64,000 nt of DNA from Streptomyces sp. H27-H5. GTDB lineage: Bacteria > Actinomycetota > Actinomycetes > Streptomycetales > Streptomycetaceae. How positions within the stretch are numbered: the stretch's first letter is position 1; each line of letters starts with the position of its first letter. The DNA lies in the NCBI RefSeq assembly GCF_026627505.1, contig NZ_JAPNLK010000034.1:19881-83880 (forward strand). The letters run 5' to 3'. Below the pieces are notes generated by a model that did no database searches, was not told the origin of the DNA, and was given only the letters and a program-made list of their open reading frames with translations. The translations under genes were made by a program, and so were the position numbers. Below are positions 51,860 through 60,526 of this stretch, in pieces.

Positions 51860-52753
51860 ATGATCGAGTGGGACATCAAGAAGCTGCGGATCCTGCGGAC
51901 CCTGGCCGACCGGGGCACCGTGACCGCGACGGCCGAGGCGCTGCACATGACGCCCTCGGCCGTTTCGCAGCAGCTGACCAACCTCGCCCGGCAGTTGGGG
52001 GTCCCCCTGTTGGAGGCCCAGGGGCGCAGGGTGCGGCTCACCGACGCCGCGCACCTGGTCCTGCGGCACGCCGAGGCCGTGTTCGCCCAGCTCGAACGAG
52101 CCGACGCCGAACTGGCCGGCTACCTGTCGGGGGACGCGGGCGAGGTCCGGATCGGCGCCTTCTCCACGGCCGTGCCCGTCCTCGTCGTCCCGGCCGTCGC
52201 AGCCCTGCGCCGGACCCACCCCGGCGTGGAGGTGCGCGTGCGGGAGACCGAGGCCGCCGAATCGTACGAGCTGCTGTCTGCCGGCGCCGTCGACCTGGCG
52301 CTCTCCCTCGCGGCCCACGCCCCGACCGCCCGTGACCCCCGTTTCACCCGGGTCACGTTGCTGGAGGACCCGCTGGACGTGGCCCTGCCCCCCGACCACC
52401 CGCTGGCGGCCGCGCCGGCCGTGCGGCTGGCCGACCTGTCCGGGGACCGGTGGATCTACGGTGGCAGCGGGCCCTGGTCGGAGATCACCCGCAACGCGTG
52501 CGAGGCGGCCGGGTTCGTCCCCGAACAGGCCCACTCCGCGTCGGGTTGGACGGCCATCCTCGCCATGGTCGAGGCCGGCATGGGCGTGGCGCTCGTCCCG
52601 CGCATGGTGACGGGCCGCGCCTGCGGCGTCGCCGTCCGGGTCCTGGCCCACGACCGGCCCACCCGGCACGTGGTCGCGGCCCTGAGGCGCGGCTCCGCGT
52701 CGGCGCCGGCGCTGGCCCACGTACTGGCCGCGCTCAGAGCGGCGGCGGGCTGA
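51860..52753 (+). CDS. LysR-family transcriptional regulator
   Basis: 297 residues from ATG 51860. Winged helix-turn-helix at 8-65 (LRILRTLADRGTVTATAEALHMTPSAVSQQLTNLAR, in parts), then a periplasmic-binding-like effector domain (GEVRIGAFSTAVPVLVVPAV, VALPPDHPLAAAP, GWTAILAMVEAGMGVALVP). Unlike most LysR genes it runs in the same direction as the exporter it follows, ten bases away, so it is probably part of that transcript and controls it. Confidence 0.93.
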   Translation: MIEWDIKKLRILRTLADRGTVTATAEALHMTPSAVSQQLTNLARQLGVPLLEAQGRRVRLTDAAHLVLRHAEAVFAQLERADAELAGYLSGDAGEVRIGAFSTAVPVLVVPAVAALRRTHPGVEVRVRETEAAESYELLSAGAVDLALSLAAHAPTARDPRFTRVTLLEDPLDVALPPDHPLAAAPAVRLADLSGDRWIYGGSGPWSEITRNACEAAGFVPEQAHSASGWTAILAMVEAGMGVALVPRMVTGRACGVAVRVLAHDRPTRHVVAALRRGSASAPALAHVLAALRAAAG

Positions 52754-52785
52754 TACCCCGGCGCCGGGACCCGGCGACCACGCGC

Positions 52786-52830
52786 GAGGGGCGCCCCCGG
52801 TACGCGTGTCGCGCACCGGGGACGCCCCTC
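52786..52830. terminator. Bidirectional hairpin between lysR-type gene and pepN
   Basis: GAGGGGCGCCCCCGGT (52786-52801) pairs with ACCGGGGACGCCCCTC (52815-52830), 15 of 16 matches, 13-base loop. Both convergent genes end within 35 bases of it. Confidence 0.8.
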
Positions 52831-52850
52831 ATCGGGTCGGGCCCGCGCCG

Positions 52851-55448
52851 TCAGGACGCGGCGGCCGCGTCCGCCGCCTGGGCCTTCAGCGCCCGCTCGA
52901 CGCCCGAACGGGACTCCGAGACCAGCCGGCGCAGACCCGCGCCCGGGTCGGCCGAGGCCAGCCAGGCGTCCGTCGCCGTCAGGGTCTGCTCGGAGACCTG
53001 GAGCGCCGGGTACAGGCCCACCGCGATCTGCTGGGCGATCTCGTGGCTCCGGGTGTCCCAGACCTCCTTGACCGCCGCGAAGTACTTCTCGGTGTACGGG
53101 GCGAGGAGCTCGCGCTGGTCGGTCTGCACGAAGCCGCCGATGACCGCCTCCTGTACCGCGTTCGGCAGCGAGTCGCCCTCGACGACCGAGGCCCATGCCT
53201 GCGCCTTGGCCTCCGCCGTCGGACGCGCCGCCCGGGCGGTGGCCGCGTGGCGCTCGCCCGCCGCGGTGGCGTCCCGCTCCAGCTCGGCCGCGATGGCCGG
53301 CTCGTCGAGGACGCCCGTGGTGACCAGGCGCTCCAGGAACGCCCACCGCAGATCGGTGTCGACGGCCAGGCCCTCGATCTCCGCGGAGCCGTCCAGCAGC
53401 GCCGACAGGTACGTCAGCTGTCCCTCGGTCCGGGCCGTCGCCGCGAAGGCACGGGCCCAGGCCAGCTGGTGGTCGCTGCCCGGCGCGGCCGCACGCAGGT
53501 GCTCCAGCGTGGCCTCGGTCCAGTCGGCCAGGCCCTGCTCGCGCCAGGCCGGGTCGGCGTACAGGTCGATGGCCAGCTTCACCTGGCGGTGCAGCGACTG
53601 CACCACACCGATGTCCGACTCCTTGCCGATGCCCGACAGCACCAGCGCCAGGTAGTCGCGGGTGGCCAGTTCGCCGTCCCGCGTCATGTCCCACGCCGAG
53701 GCCCAGCACAGCGCGCGCGGCAGCGACTCGGTGAAGTCGCCCAGGTGCGCGGTGACGTTGGCCAGCGAGATCTCGTCCAGGCGAACCTTCGCGTAGGACA
53801 GGTCGTCGTCGTTGAGCAGCACCACCGTCGGGCGGGCGCGGCCCACCAGCTCCGGCACCGCCGTCAGCTCGCCGTCGATGTCCAGCTCGATCCGGTCCGA
53901 GCGGACCAGCAGGCCGTCGCGCAGGTCGTACAGGCCGACCGCGATCCGGTGCGGGCGCAGCACCGGCTCGCCCTTGGCGCCGGCGGGCAGCGCGGGTGCC
54001 TCTTGGCGGACGGCGAAGGCGGTGATGACGCCCTGGACGTCGGTCTCGACCTCCGGACGCAGGATGTTGATGCCGGCCGTCTCCAGCCACGCCTTCGACC
54101 AGGCGGTCAGGTCGCGGCCGGAGGTCTCCTCCAGCGCGCCCAGCAGGTCGGACAGGCGCGTGTTCCCGAACGCGTGCGCCTTGAAGTACGCCTGTACGCC
54201 CTTGAAGAAGGCGTCCATGCCGACGTAGGCGACGAGCTGCTTGAGCACCGACGCGCCCTTGGCGTACGTGATCCCGTCGAAGTTGACGAGCACGTCGTCC
54301 AGGTCACGGATGTCCGCCATGATCGGGTGCGTGGACGGCAGCTGGTCCTGCCGGTACGCCCACGTCTTCATGGAGTTCGCGAACGTGGTCCACGCGTGCG
54401 GCCACTTCGAACCCTCGGCGTACGCCTGGCAGGCGATCGAGGTGTACGTCGCGAACGACTCGTTCAGCCACAGGTCGTTCCACCACTCCATGGTGACCAG
54501 GTCGCCGAACCACATGTGCGCGAGCTCGTGCAGGATGGTCTCGGCGCGCACCTCGTACGCGGCGTCCGTCACCTTCGAGCGGAAGACGTACTGGTCGCGG
54601 ATGGTGACCGCGCCCGCGTTCTCCATGGCGCCCGCGTTGAACTCCGGCACGAAGAGCTGGTCGTACTTCGCGAAGGGGTAGTCGTACGCGAACTTCTCCT
54701 GGAACCAGTCGAAGCCCTGCCGCGTGACGTCGAAGATCGCGTCCGCGTCGAGGAACTCGGCGAGCGAGGGCCGGCAGTAGATGCCGAGCGGCACCGACTG
54801 CCCGTCCGGACCCTCGTACGAGCTGTGGACGGCGTGGTACGGACCGACGATCAGCGCGGTGATGTACGAGGAGATCCGCGGGGTCGGCTCGAAGCGCCAG
54901 ACGTCGTCCTTGGCGTCCGCGGCCTCCGCCCCCTCGGGAATCTCCCGCGGGGAGTTCGAGACGACCGTCCAGCCCTCGGGGGCCGTCACGGTGAACCGGA
55001 ACGTCGCCTTCAGGTCGGGCTGCTCGAAGCTGGCGAAGACCCGCCGCGCATCCGGCACCTCGAACTGGGTGTACAGGTAGGCCTGCTGGTCGACGGGGTC
55101 GACGAAGCGGTGCAGGCCCTCACCGGTGTTGGTGTAGGCGCAGTCCGCGACGACACGCAGCTCGTTCGCCCCGGCGACGAGGTGGTCCAGCGCGATCCGG
55201 GAGTCCCGGAAGACCGCGGCCACGTCCAGTGCCCTGCCGTTCAGCACGACCTCGTGCACGGCCGGCGCGACCAGGTCGATGAAGGTCTCGGCGCCCGCCT
55301 CGGCGGAGTCGAACCGCACGGTGGTCACGGAGGGGTAGGTGCCGCCCTCCTGCGCACCGCTGAGATCGAGTTCGATCTCGTACGAGTCGACGGTCAGCAG
55401 CTTCGCTCGCTGCTGGGCCTCTTCACGGGTCAGGTTCGTGCCAGGCAC
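52851..55448 (-). CDS. pepN: Aminopeptidase N
   Basis: 865 residues from GTG 55448 (GAAGGAGA upstream), giving VPGTNLTREEAQQRAKLLTV, the known PepN start. Peptidase M1: exopeptidase motif NAGAMENAG (about 298), zinc site HELAHMWFGDLVTMEWWND with the third ligand in LNESFATY (about 335-362). A C-terminal ERAP1-like helical domain follows. It is a cytosolic broad-specificity aminopeptidase, the main one in Streptomyces. ATG-type starts further upstream belong to a Pro/Gly-rich shadow. Confidence 0.96.
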   Translation of the reverse strand: MPGTNLTREEAQQRAKLLTVDSYEIELDLSGAQEGGTYPSVTTVRFDSAEAGAETFIDLVAPAVHEVVLNGRALDVAAVFRDSRIALDHLVAGANELRVVADCAYTNTGEGLHRFVDPVDQQAYLYTQFEVPDARRVFASFEQPDLKATFRFTVTAPEGWTVVSNSPREIPEGAEAADAKDDVWRFEPTPRISSYITALIVGPYHAVHSSYEGPDGQSVPLGIYCRPSLAEFLDADAIFDVTRQGFDWFQEKFAYDYPFAKYDQLFVPEFNAGAMENAGAVTIRDQYVFRSKVTDAAYEVRAETILHELAHMWFGDLVTMEWWNDLWLNESFATYTSIACQAYAEGSKWPHAWTTFANSMKTWAYRQDQLPSTHPIMADIRDLDDVLVNFDGITYAKGASVLKQLVAYVGMDAFFKGVQAYFKAHAFGNTRLSDLLGALEETSGRDLTAWSKAWLETAGINILRPEVETDVQGVITAFAVRQEAPALPAGAKGEPVLRPHRIAVGLYDLRDGLLVRSDRIELDIDGELTAVPELVGRARPTVVLLNDDDLSYAKVRLDEISLANVTAHLGDFTESLPRALCWASAWDMTRDGELATRDYLALVLSGIGKESDIGVVQSLHRQVKLAIDLYADPAWREQGLADWTEATLEHLRAAAPGSDHQLAWARAFAATARTEGQLTYLSALLDGSAEIEGLAVDTDLRWAFLERLVTTGVLDEPAIAAELERDATAAGERHAATARAARPTAEAKAQAWASVVEGDSLPNAVQEAVIGGFVQTDQRELLAPYTEKYFAAVKEVWDTRSHEIAQQIAVGLYPALQVSEQTLTATDAWLASADPGAGLRRLVSESRSGVERALKAQAADAAAAS

Positions 55449-55569
55449 GCGTTCATCTCCTTCGATGGTCGTTGCCCCGCCATCCTTCCACGCGGGCGGC
55501 GCAACCGCCCCGGACTCATCCACGGGCGAACGCGGCATCCCCTCTGGGGCGTTTCGTCCCGGCACGGCA

Positions 55570-55603
55570 CCGCGCCCCACCGGAGGAATCCGATGGGGCG
55601 CGG
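55570..55603 (-). terminator. Hairpin after the FG-GAP gene
   Basis: CCGCGCCCCA / TGGGGCGCGG perfect ten-base stem with a nested CGGA/TCCG, 50 bases beyond the stop at 55653 on the minus strand. It separates this gene from pepN. Confidence 0.7.
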
Positions 55604-55652
55604 CGAGGGGAGGGCACCGGGGCGTCGCCCGCGGTGGGGGGACGCGACCGGA

Positions 55653-57413
55653 TCAGATCAGGTCGGTGAACTGGTTCCAGCCCGAGCCCAGGGCGGTCCG
55701 GGGCTCGAAGGTGGCATCGGGGACGGTCGGGGTGAGGCCGCTCGCCGTGTACAGCCAGAGCTTGCCCTGGGAGTCGCGGGCGACCAGGTCGGACAGGCCG
55801 TCGGCGTTCAGGTCGCCGGGGGAGACGATCGCGGTCATGTCCTTCCAACCGCTGCCGACCTGGACCGGCTGCGCGAACGGCACGGCCGTGTCGTGGGTGC
55901 CCTGGTACAGCCAGAGGCGACCGTCGGTGCCGCGGCCGACCAGGTCGGGGATGCCGTCGCCGGTCATGTCACCGGCCCCGGTGATCCGGTCCAGGGAGTT
56001 CCAGCTGCTGCCGACCTTGAGGCGGTTGTAGAAGCCGGTGCCGGTGCCGCGACCCGGGTACAGGTACAGGTCGCCGCCCTTCTCGCGGGCCAGCAGGTCG
56101 CCGCGGCCGTCCCCGGTCAGGTCGCCGACGCCGATGACGGTGTTGTAGATGCCCCAGCCGGAGCCCAGGTTCACATCGCCCTTCTCGTGCAGCGCCCACA
56201 GCTGACCACCGGCGGTGATCTTGAGGACGTTGCCGTTCGGGTTGGTGCCGAGTCCCGAGGTGTGGATCAGGGTGTCGGTGCTGCTCGGGATCTGGCTGAA
56301 CGCGTAGTAACCGGTCGGCCCCTCGAAGCGGTTGCGGCCGCTGGAGCGGTACGCCGACATGGAGCCGCCGGCGTCACGGGCGATCAGGCTCTTCTTGCCG
56401 TAGGCACCGTTCGGGGAGTCGTCACCGGCGAAGCCGAGGAAGTGCGGGAACTCCAGGGGGTAGACGCCGGTCTGGTCCAGCTTGCCGTTGCCCAGGCTCG
56501 TGTAGACCAACGCGCCGCCGTCGTTCTTGCGGGCCAGCAGCCGGACGTTGCCGTCCTTGTCGCCCTGGGCGAGGACCTGGTCGAACTCCTGCCAGCCGTG
56601 GCCGATCGGAACGGCCGCACCGAACGGGGCGTCGGTCTTGCCGGTGGAGGGCAGGAAGTACAGCAGGCCGTCCGAGGACCGGATGATCAGGTCGGCCAGG
56701 CCGTCCTTGTCGAAGTCGTAGCCCGTGACGAGGTTGGCGAAGTTCCACTGGTTGCCCGTGACCTCGATCGGGTCCGCGTACGGGCTGGTCGTGTCCGCCT
56801 TGCCGGTGCCCGGGTAGAGGAAGAGCTGCCCCTTGGTCGTACGGGCCAGCAGGTCCGGGTGGCCGTCGCCGGTCAGGTCGCCCGCACCCGCCACCTTGTT
56901 GAACACGTGCCAGCCGCCGGAGGCCCAGCCGGTCGGCGTGCTGCCCTGCGTGGTCGCGGTGTGCAGCTGGATGCCGCCCAGGGTGTTGATGGTCAGGAGC
57001 TCGGGGCTGCCGTTCCCGTCGAGGTCGCCGACCGGCACGACCTCCTTGTGCTCGTCGACGTTCTTGATCTCCCCGGCGATCGGGAACGCGGCGGTGGCGC
57101 CGGAGTCGTAGCGCACCGACCAGCCGCCCCACACGTTGCGCAGGAGGAAGTCGTCCTTGCCGTTGCCGTCGATGTCCAGGCGCGGGGAGACGGCCGCGGC
57201 GGTCTTGCCGGCGGTCTTGGCGGCGGTCTTGGCCTTCGGGGCGGCGACGGCGCCACCCGGCTGCGGGACGGCCTGCGCCGCGGCGGACGGCTTGCCGGGC
57301 ACGACCGGCGGCTCGGAGGCGAGGGCCTGCCCGGCGGTGATCATCCCGGTGGCCAGGGCGAGGGCGGTGCAGGTGAGCACGCGGAAGCGGCGAGAGGTGG
57401 TGCGGGCGTTCAT
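55653..57413 (-). CDS. Secreted FG-GAP/VCBS repeat protein
   Basis: 586 residues from ATG 57413. Signal peptide (FRVLTCTALALATGMITAGQALA, about 10-32), an Ala/Lys/Pro linker with AAKTAGKTAA repeats, then about eight to nine beta-propeller blades each marked by a Ca-binding loop such as DIDGNGKDDFL, GDLDGNGSPELL, GDLTGDGHPDLLAR, GDLTGDGRGDLLAR, GDMTGDGIPDLVGR and GDLNADGLSDLVAR, followed by LWLYPG-like strands. Secreted FG-GAP proteins are numerous in Streptomyces; ligand unknown, no catalytic domain. Length suits a closed propeller plus extra blades. Confidence 0.9.
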   Translation of the reverse strand: MNARTTSRRFRVLTCTALALATGMITAGQALASEPPVVPGKPSAAAQAVPQPGGAVAAPKAKTAAKTAGKTAAAVSPRLDIDGNGKDDFLLRNVWGGWSVRYDSGATAAFPIAGEIKNVDEHKEVVPVGDLDGNGSPELLTINTLGGIQLHTATTQGSTPTGWASGGWHVFNKVAGAGDLTGDGHPDLLARTTKGQLFLYPGTGKADTTSPYADPIEVTGNQWNFANLVTGYDFDKDGLADLIIRSSDGLLYFLPSTGKTDAPFGAAVPIGHGWQEFDQVLAQGDKDGNVRLLARKNDGGALVYTSLGNGKLDQTGVYPLEFPHFLGFAGDDSPNGAYGKKSLIARDAGGSMSAYRSSGRNRFEGPTGYYAFSQIPSSTDTLIHTSGLGTNPNGNVLKITAGGQLWALHEKGDVNLGSGWGIYNTVIGVGDLTGDGRGDLLAREKGGDLYLYPGRGTGTGFYNRLKVGSSWNSLDRITGAGDMTGDGIPDLVGRGTDGRLWLYQGTHDTAVPFAQPVQVGSGWKDMTAIVSPGDLNADGLSDLVARDSQGKLWLYTASGLTPTVPDATFEPRTALGSGWNQFTDLI

Positions 57414-57612
57414 GAAGATGTCCCCCAGGACTGCTGTCTTGACCTCCCCCCCTGGGAGGCAAGATGAAATGTAGATCATGCAAAAGCCCTGGTGAAAGGG
57501 GTTTCCGAGGGGCGCGTGGGGCTGCGGCGGCGTGGTGACGGCGCTGTGACGGGGTGGTGACAATCGGGTCGGGAAGGGGTCGTTCCGATGCGATGAAGGA
57601 GCGGACACGACG

Positions 57613-57647
57613 CCGGCCCGCCCCACCGGGACGGTGGGACGGGCCGG
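57613..57647 (-). terminator. Hairpin after asd
   Basis: CCGGCCCG-C-CCCACC / GGTGGG-A-CGGGCCGG, 14 of 15 paired, five-base loop, 24 bases beyond the asd stop. Confidence 0.75.
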
Positions 57648-57670
57648 AGACGTACGGCGGGGCGGGCGGG

Positions 57671-58699
57671 TCAGCCGCGCAGCTCCTCGGCGACCAGCTC
57701 CGCGATCTGGACGGCGTTCAGCGCCGCGCCCTTGCGGAGGTTGTCGTTCGAGAGGAACAGCGCCAGGCCGTTCTCGGCCGTCTCGTCGGTGCGGATGCGA
57801 CCCACGTACGAGGCGTCCTTGCCGGCGGCCTGGAGCGGGGTCGGGATCTCGGAGAGCTCGACGCCCGGGGCGTCCGCCAGCAGTTCGTAGGCGCGCTCGA
57901 CGCTCAGCGGCCGCGCGAAGCGGACGTTGACCTGGAGCGAGTGGCCGGAGAAGACCGGCACGCGCACGCAGGTGCCCGAGACCTTGAGCTCCGGGAGTTC
58001 GAGGATCTTGCGGGACTCGTTGCGGAGCTTCTGCTCCTCGTCGGTCTCGAAGGAGCCGTCGTCGACGATCGAGCCCGCGAGCGGCAGCACGTTGAAGGCG
58101 ATCGGACGCTTGTAGACGCCCGGCTCGGGGAAGGTCACGGCCTCGCCGTCGTGCACCAGCGCGGTGGCCTCGCCCGCGACGGCCTTGACCTGGCCGTCGA
58201 GCTCCGCGACGCCCGCGACGCCCGAGCCGGAGACGGCCTGATAGGTGGTGGCGATCAGCGCGGTCAGGCCGGCCTCGTCGTGCAAGGGGCGCAGCACGGG
58301 CATCGCGGCCATGGTGGTGCAGTTCGGGTTCGCGATGATGCCCTTGGGGCGGTTCTTGATCGCGTGCGGGTTGACCTCGGAGACGACGAGGGGGACCTCG
58401 GGGTCCTTGCGCCAGGCCGAGGAGTTGTCGATCACGACGGCGCCCTGGGAGGCGACCTTCTCGGCGAGGGCCTTGGAGGTGGCGCCACCGGCGGAGAAGA
58501 GCACGATGTCCAGGCCCGAGTAGTCGGCCGTGGAGGCGTCCTCGATGGTGATCTCGCGGCCCTGCCACTCCAGCGTCGAACCGGCCGAACGGGCCGAGGC
58601 GAACAGCCGCAGCTCGTCCACCGGGAACTTGCGCTCGGCGAGGATGCCGCGCATGACTCCGCCGACCTGTCCGGTGGCTCCGACGATTCCGACCCTCAC
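57671..58699 (-). CDS. asd: Aspartate-semialdehyde dehydrogenase
   Basis: 342 residues from GTG 58699 (AAGGAG, five-base spacing). Begins VRVGIVGATGQVGGVMRGIL, the NADP-binding GxxGxxG. The catalytic Cys is in ANPNCTTMAAMPVL (about 128), substrate residues in SGSGVAGVAEL, and the active-site His region in FSGHSLQVNV. It converts aspartyl phosphate to aspartate semialdehyde for Lys/diaminopimelate, Met and Thr. No aspartokinase is adjacent, so this may be the second, unlinked asd type known in Streptomyces. Confidence 0.96.
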   Translation of the reverse strand: MRVGIVGATGQVGGVMRGILAERKFPVDELRLFASARSAGSTLEWQGREITIEDASTADYSGLDIVLFSAGGATSKALAEKVASQGAVVIDNSSAWRKDPEVPLVVSEVNPHAIKNRPKGIIANPNCTTMAAMPVLRPLHDEAGLTALIATTYQAVSGSGVAGVAELDGQVKAVAGEATALVHDGEAVTFPEPGVYKRPIAFNVLPLAGSIVDDGSFETDEEQKLRNESRKILELPELKVSGTCVRVPVFSGHSLQVNVRFARPLSVERAYELLADAPGVELSEIPTPLQAAGKDASYVGRIRTDETAENGLALFLSNDNLRKGAALNAVQIAELVAEELRG

Positions 58700-58961
58700 G
58701 GTGACTCCTTTTGGTACGTACGACGCGGGCGCGCGTGGAGCCATCATGCGTTCGACCCCACGAGCCTTGTCCAATCCATTGTCCGAGGTGCGGACGGTGT
58801 CCTGAACGTGAACCCCCGTGAGGACTCCGTGGCGGGTGTGTTGCACCACCCTGAAAGGCCCGTTTACCCAGTTCAGAGCCGATTAGCGTCTGATCCGGCC
58901 GTGACCGTTATCCGGACATGGCGTATCGGACATCGAAACGACTGACTCGGGGAGAACCATC

Positions 58962-60446
58962 GTGCGAGCCATCCGCCACCGCCGCCGGTCCATACCGGCG
59001 CCGGTCGCCCTCGCGGCCGTCGCCGTCGCCGCATCCGTCCTGCTCACCTCCACCCCGGCGAACGCCCACGGGCCGCGCCAGGGAGCGTTGGCCAAGGAAC
59101 TGGTCGAGGAGGTCACCGCCCGCGGGGCCTACCGGCACCTGGTCAGGTTCCAGCAGATCGCCGACGCCAACGGCGGCAACCGGGCCGCGGGCACGCCGGG
59201 CCACGCGGCCTCCGCCGCGTACGTCCACGACACGCTCAAGAAGGCCGGCTACCGGGTCTCGTACCAGGACTTCGACATCTTCGAGGCCCACACCAGGACG
59301 GAGAAGGCCACCGTCGTCGGCTCCGGGGGCCGCGAGCTCGCCACCGCCGCCTTCACCTTCACCCGGTCCACCCCGGCCGGCGGGCTCACCGCCCCGCTCG
59401 CGCTCGCCCGGGTCGACGAGACCCCCGGCTGCGAGGCCGAGGACTACGCGGCCGGCTCCTTCACCGGGAAGATCGCCCTGGTCAAGAGGGGCGCGTGCAC
59501 CTTCTTCGAGAAGGAGAAGGCGGCCGTGGCGGCCGGTGCGGCCGGTGTGATCGTCTACAACCACAGCGGCACCACCCCGGTGCGCGGCACCTTCTCCTCG
59601 CCCGCCGAGGGACTCGTACCGAGCGCGGGCATCAGCCTGGCCGACGGTGAGGCGCTCGCCGCGTCGGCGGCCGCGGGCGAGGTGACGGTCCGCCTGGACC
59701 TGGACCAGGAGCACGTCAAGAAGACCACCCGGAACGTGATCGCGGAGACCAGGGGAGGCCGCTCCGACCGCGTCGTCACCGTCGGGGCCCACCTGGACTC
59801 GGTTCCCGAGGGCCCGGGCATCAACGACAACGGCTCCGGCTCGGCCGGCCTGTTGGAGGTCGCCCTCAAGCTGGCCGAGGAGACGCGCGGCGGCAACGGC
59901 GGGCAGCCCGCCAACAAGGTGCGCTTCGCCTGGTGGTCGGCCGAGGAGCTCGGGCTGCTGGGTTCGGAGCACTACGTGGCGAGCCTGACCGAGAAGCAGC
60001 GGAAGGACATCGCCCTCCACCTGAACTTCGACATGATCGCCTCGCCGAACCCGGCGCAGTTCGTCTATGACGGCGACGACTCGGACAAGACGGGCGCGGG
60101 CGCCGGTCCGGCCGGTTCCGCGCAGATCGAGTCCCTGATCAACGGCTTCCTCGACAGGAAGGGCAAGCCGCACGAGGGCAGCGACTTCGACGGCCGCTCC
60201 GACTACGGCCCGTTCATCGCGAACGGCATCCCGGCCGGCGGCACGTTCACCGGCGCCGAGGGAATCAAGACGCCCGAGCAGGCCAAGCGGTACGGCGGCA
60301 CGGCCGGCGCGCCGTACGACCCGAACTACCACGGGGCGGGGGACACGTTGAAGAACGTGGACCTCAAGGCCTTCGACACGAACCTCGACGTGATCGCGCA
60401 CGCGGTCGGCACCTACGCCGCCGACCTGAGGTCGCTGGGCAGGTAG
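58962..60446 (+). CDS. Secreted M28 zinc aminopeptidase with PA domain
   Basis: 494 residues from GTG 58962. Signal peptide to about residue 36 (LAAVAVAASVLLTSTPANAHG). A protease-associated (PA) domain is inserted at about 130-220 (GKIALVKRGACTFFEKEK, AAGVIVYNHSG). M28 zinc ligands: His and Asp in VGAHLDSVPEGPGINDN, Glu in WWSAEELGLLGSEHY, Asp in NFDMIASPN, His in DPNYHGAGDTL. An extracellular leucine-type aminopeptidase similar to S. griseus aminopeptidase but longer. Divergent from asd across 262 bases. Confidence 0.94.
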   Translation: MRAIRHRRRSIPAPVALAAVAVAASVLLTSTPANAHGPRQGALAKELVEEVTARGAYRHLVRFQQIADANGGNRAAGTPGHAASAAYVHDTLKKAGYRVSYQDFDIFEAHTRTEKATVVGSGGRELATAAFTFTRSTPAGGLTAPLALARVDETPGCEAEDYAAGSFTGKIALVKRGACTFFEKEKAAVAAGAAGVIVYNHSGTTPVRGTFSSPAEGLVPSAGISLADGEALAASAAAGEVTVRLDLDQEHVKKTTRNVIAETRGGRSDRVVTVGAHLDSVPEGPGINDNGSGSAGLLEVALKLAEETRGGNGGQPANKVRFAWWSAEELGLLGSEHYVASLTEKQRKDIALHLNFDMIASPNPAQFVYDGDDSDKTGAGAGPAGSAQIESLINGFLDRKGKPHEGSDFDGRSDYGPFIANGIPAGGTFTGAEGIKTPEQAKRYGGTAGAPYDPNYHGAGDTLKNVDLKAFDTNLDVIAHAVGTYAADLRSLGR

Positions 60447-60473
60447 GACCGAGGGGGACGAGGGGGAACGAGG

Positions 60474-60505
60474 AGGGGGCGGTGCTCGTCAGAGCACCGC
60501 CCCCT
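60474..60505. terminator. Bidirectional hairpin between the two secreted peptidases
   Basis: AGGGGGCGGTGCTC / GAGCACCGCCCCCT perfect 14-base stem with loop GTCA, between convergent genes ending at 60446 and 60527; followed by CTTCTTC on the plus strand. Confidence 0.88.
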
Positions 60506-60526
60506 CTTCTTCAGGGTCCTACGGGG

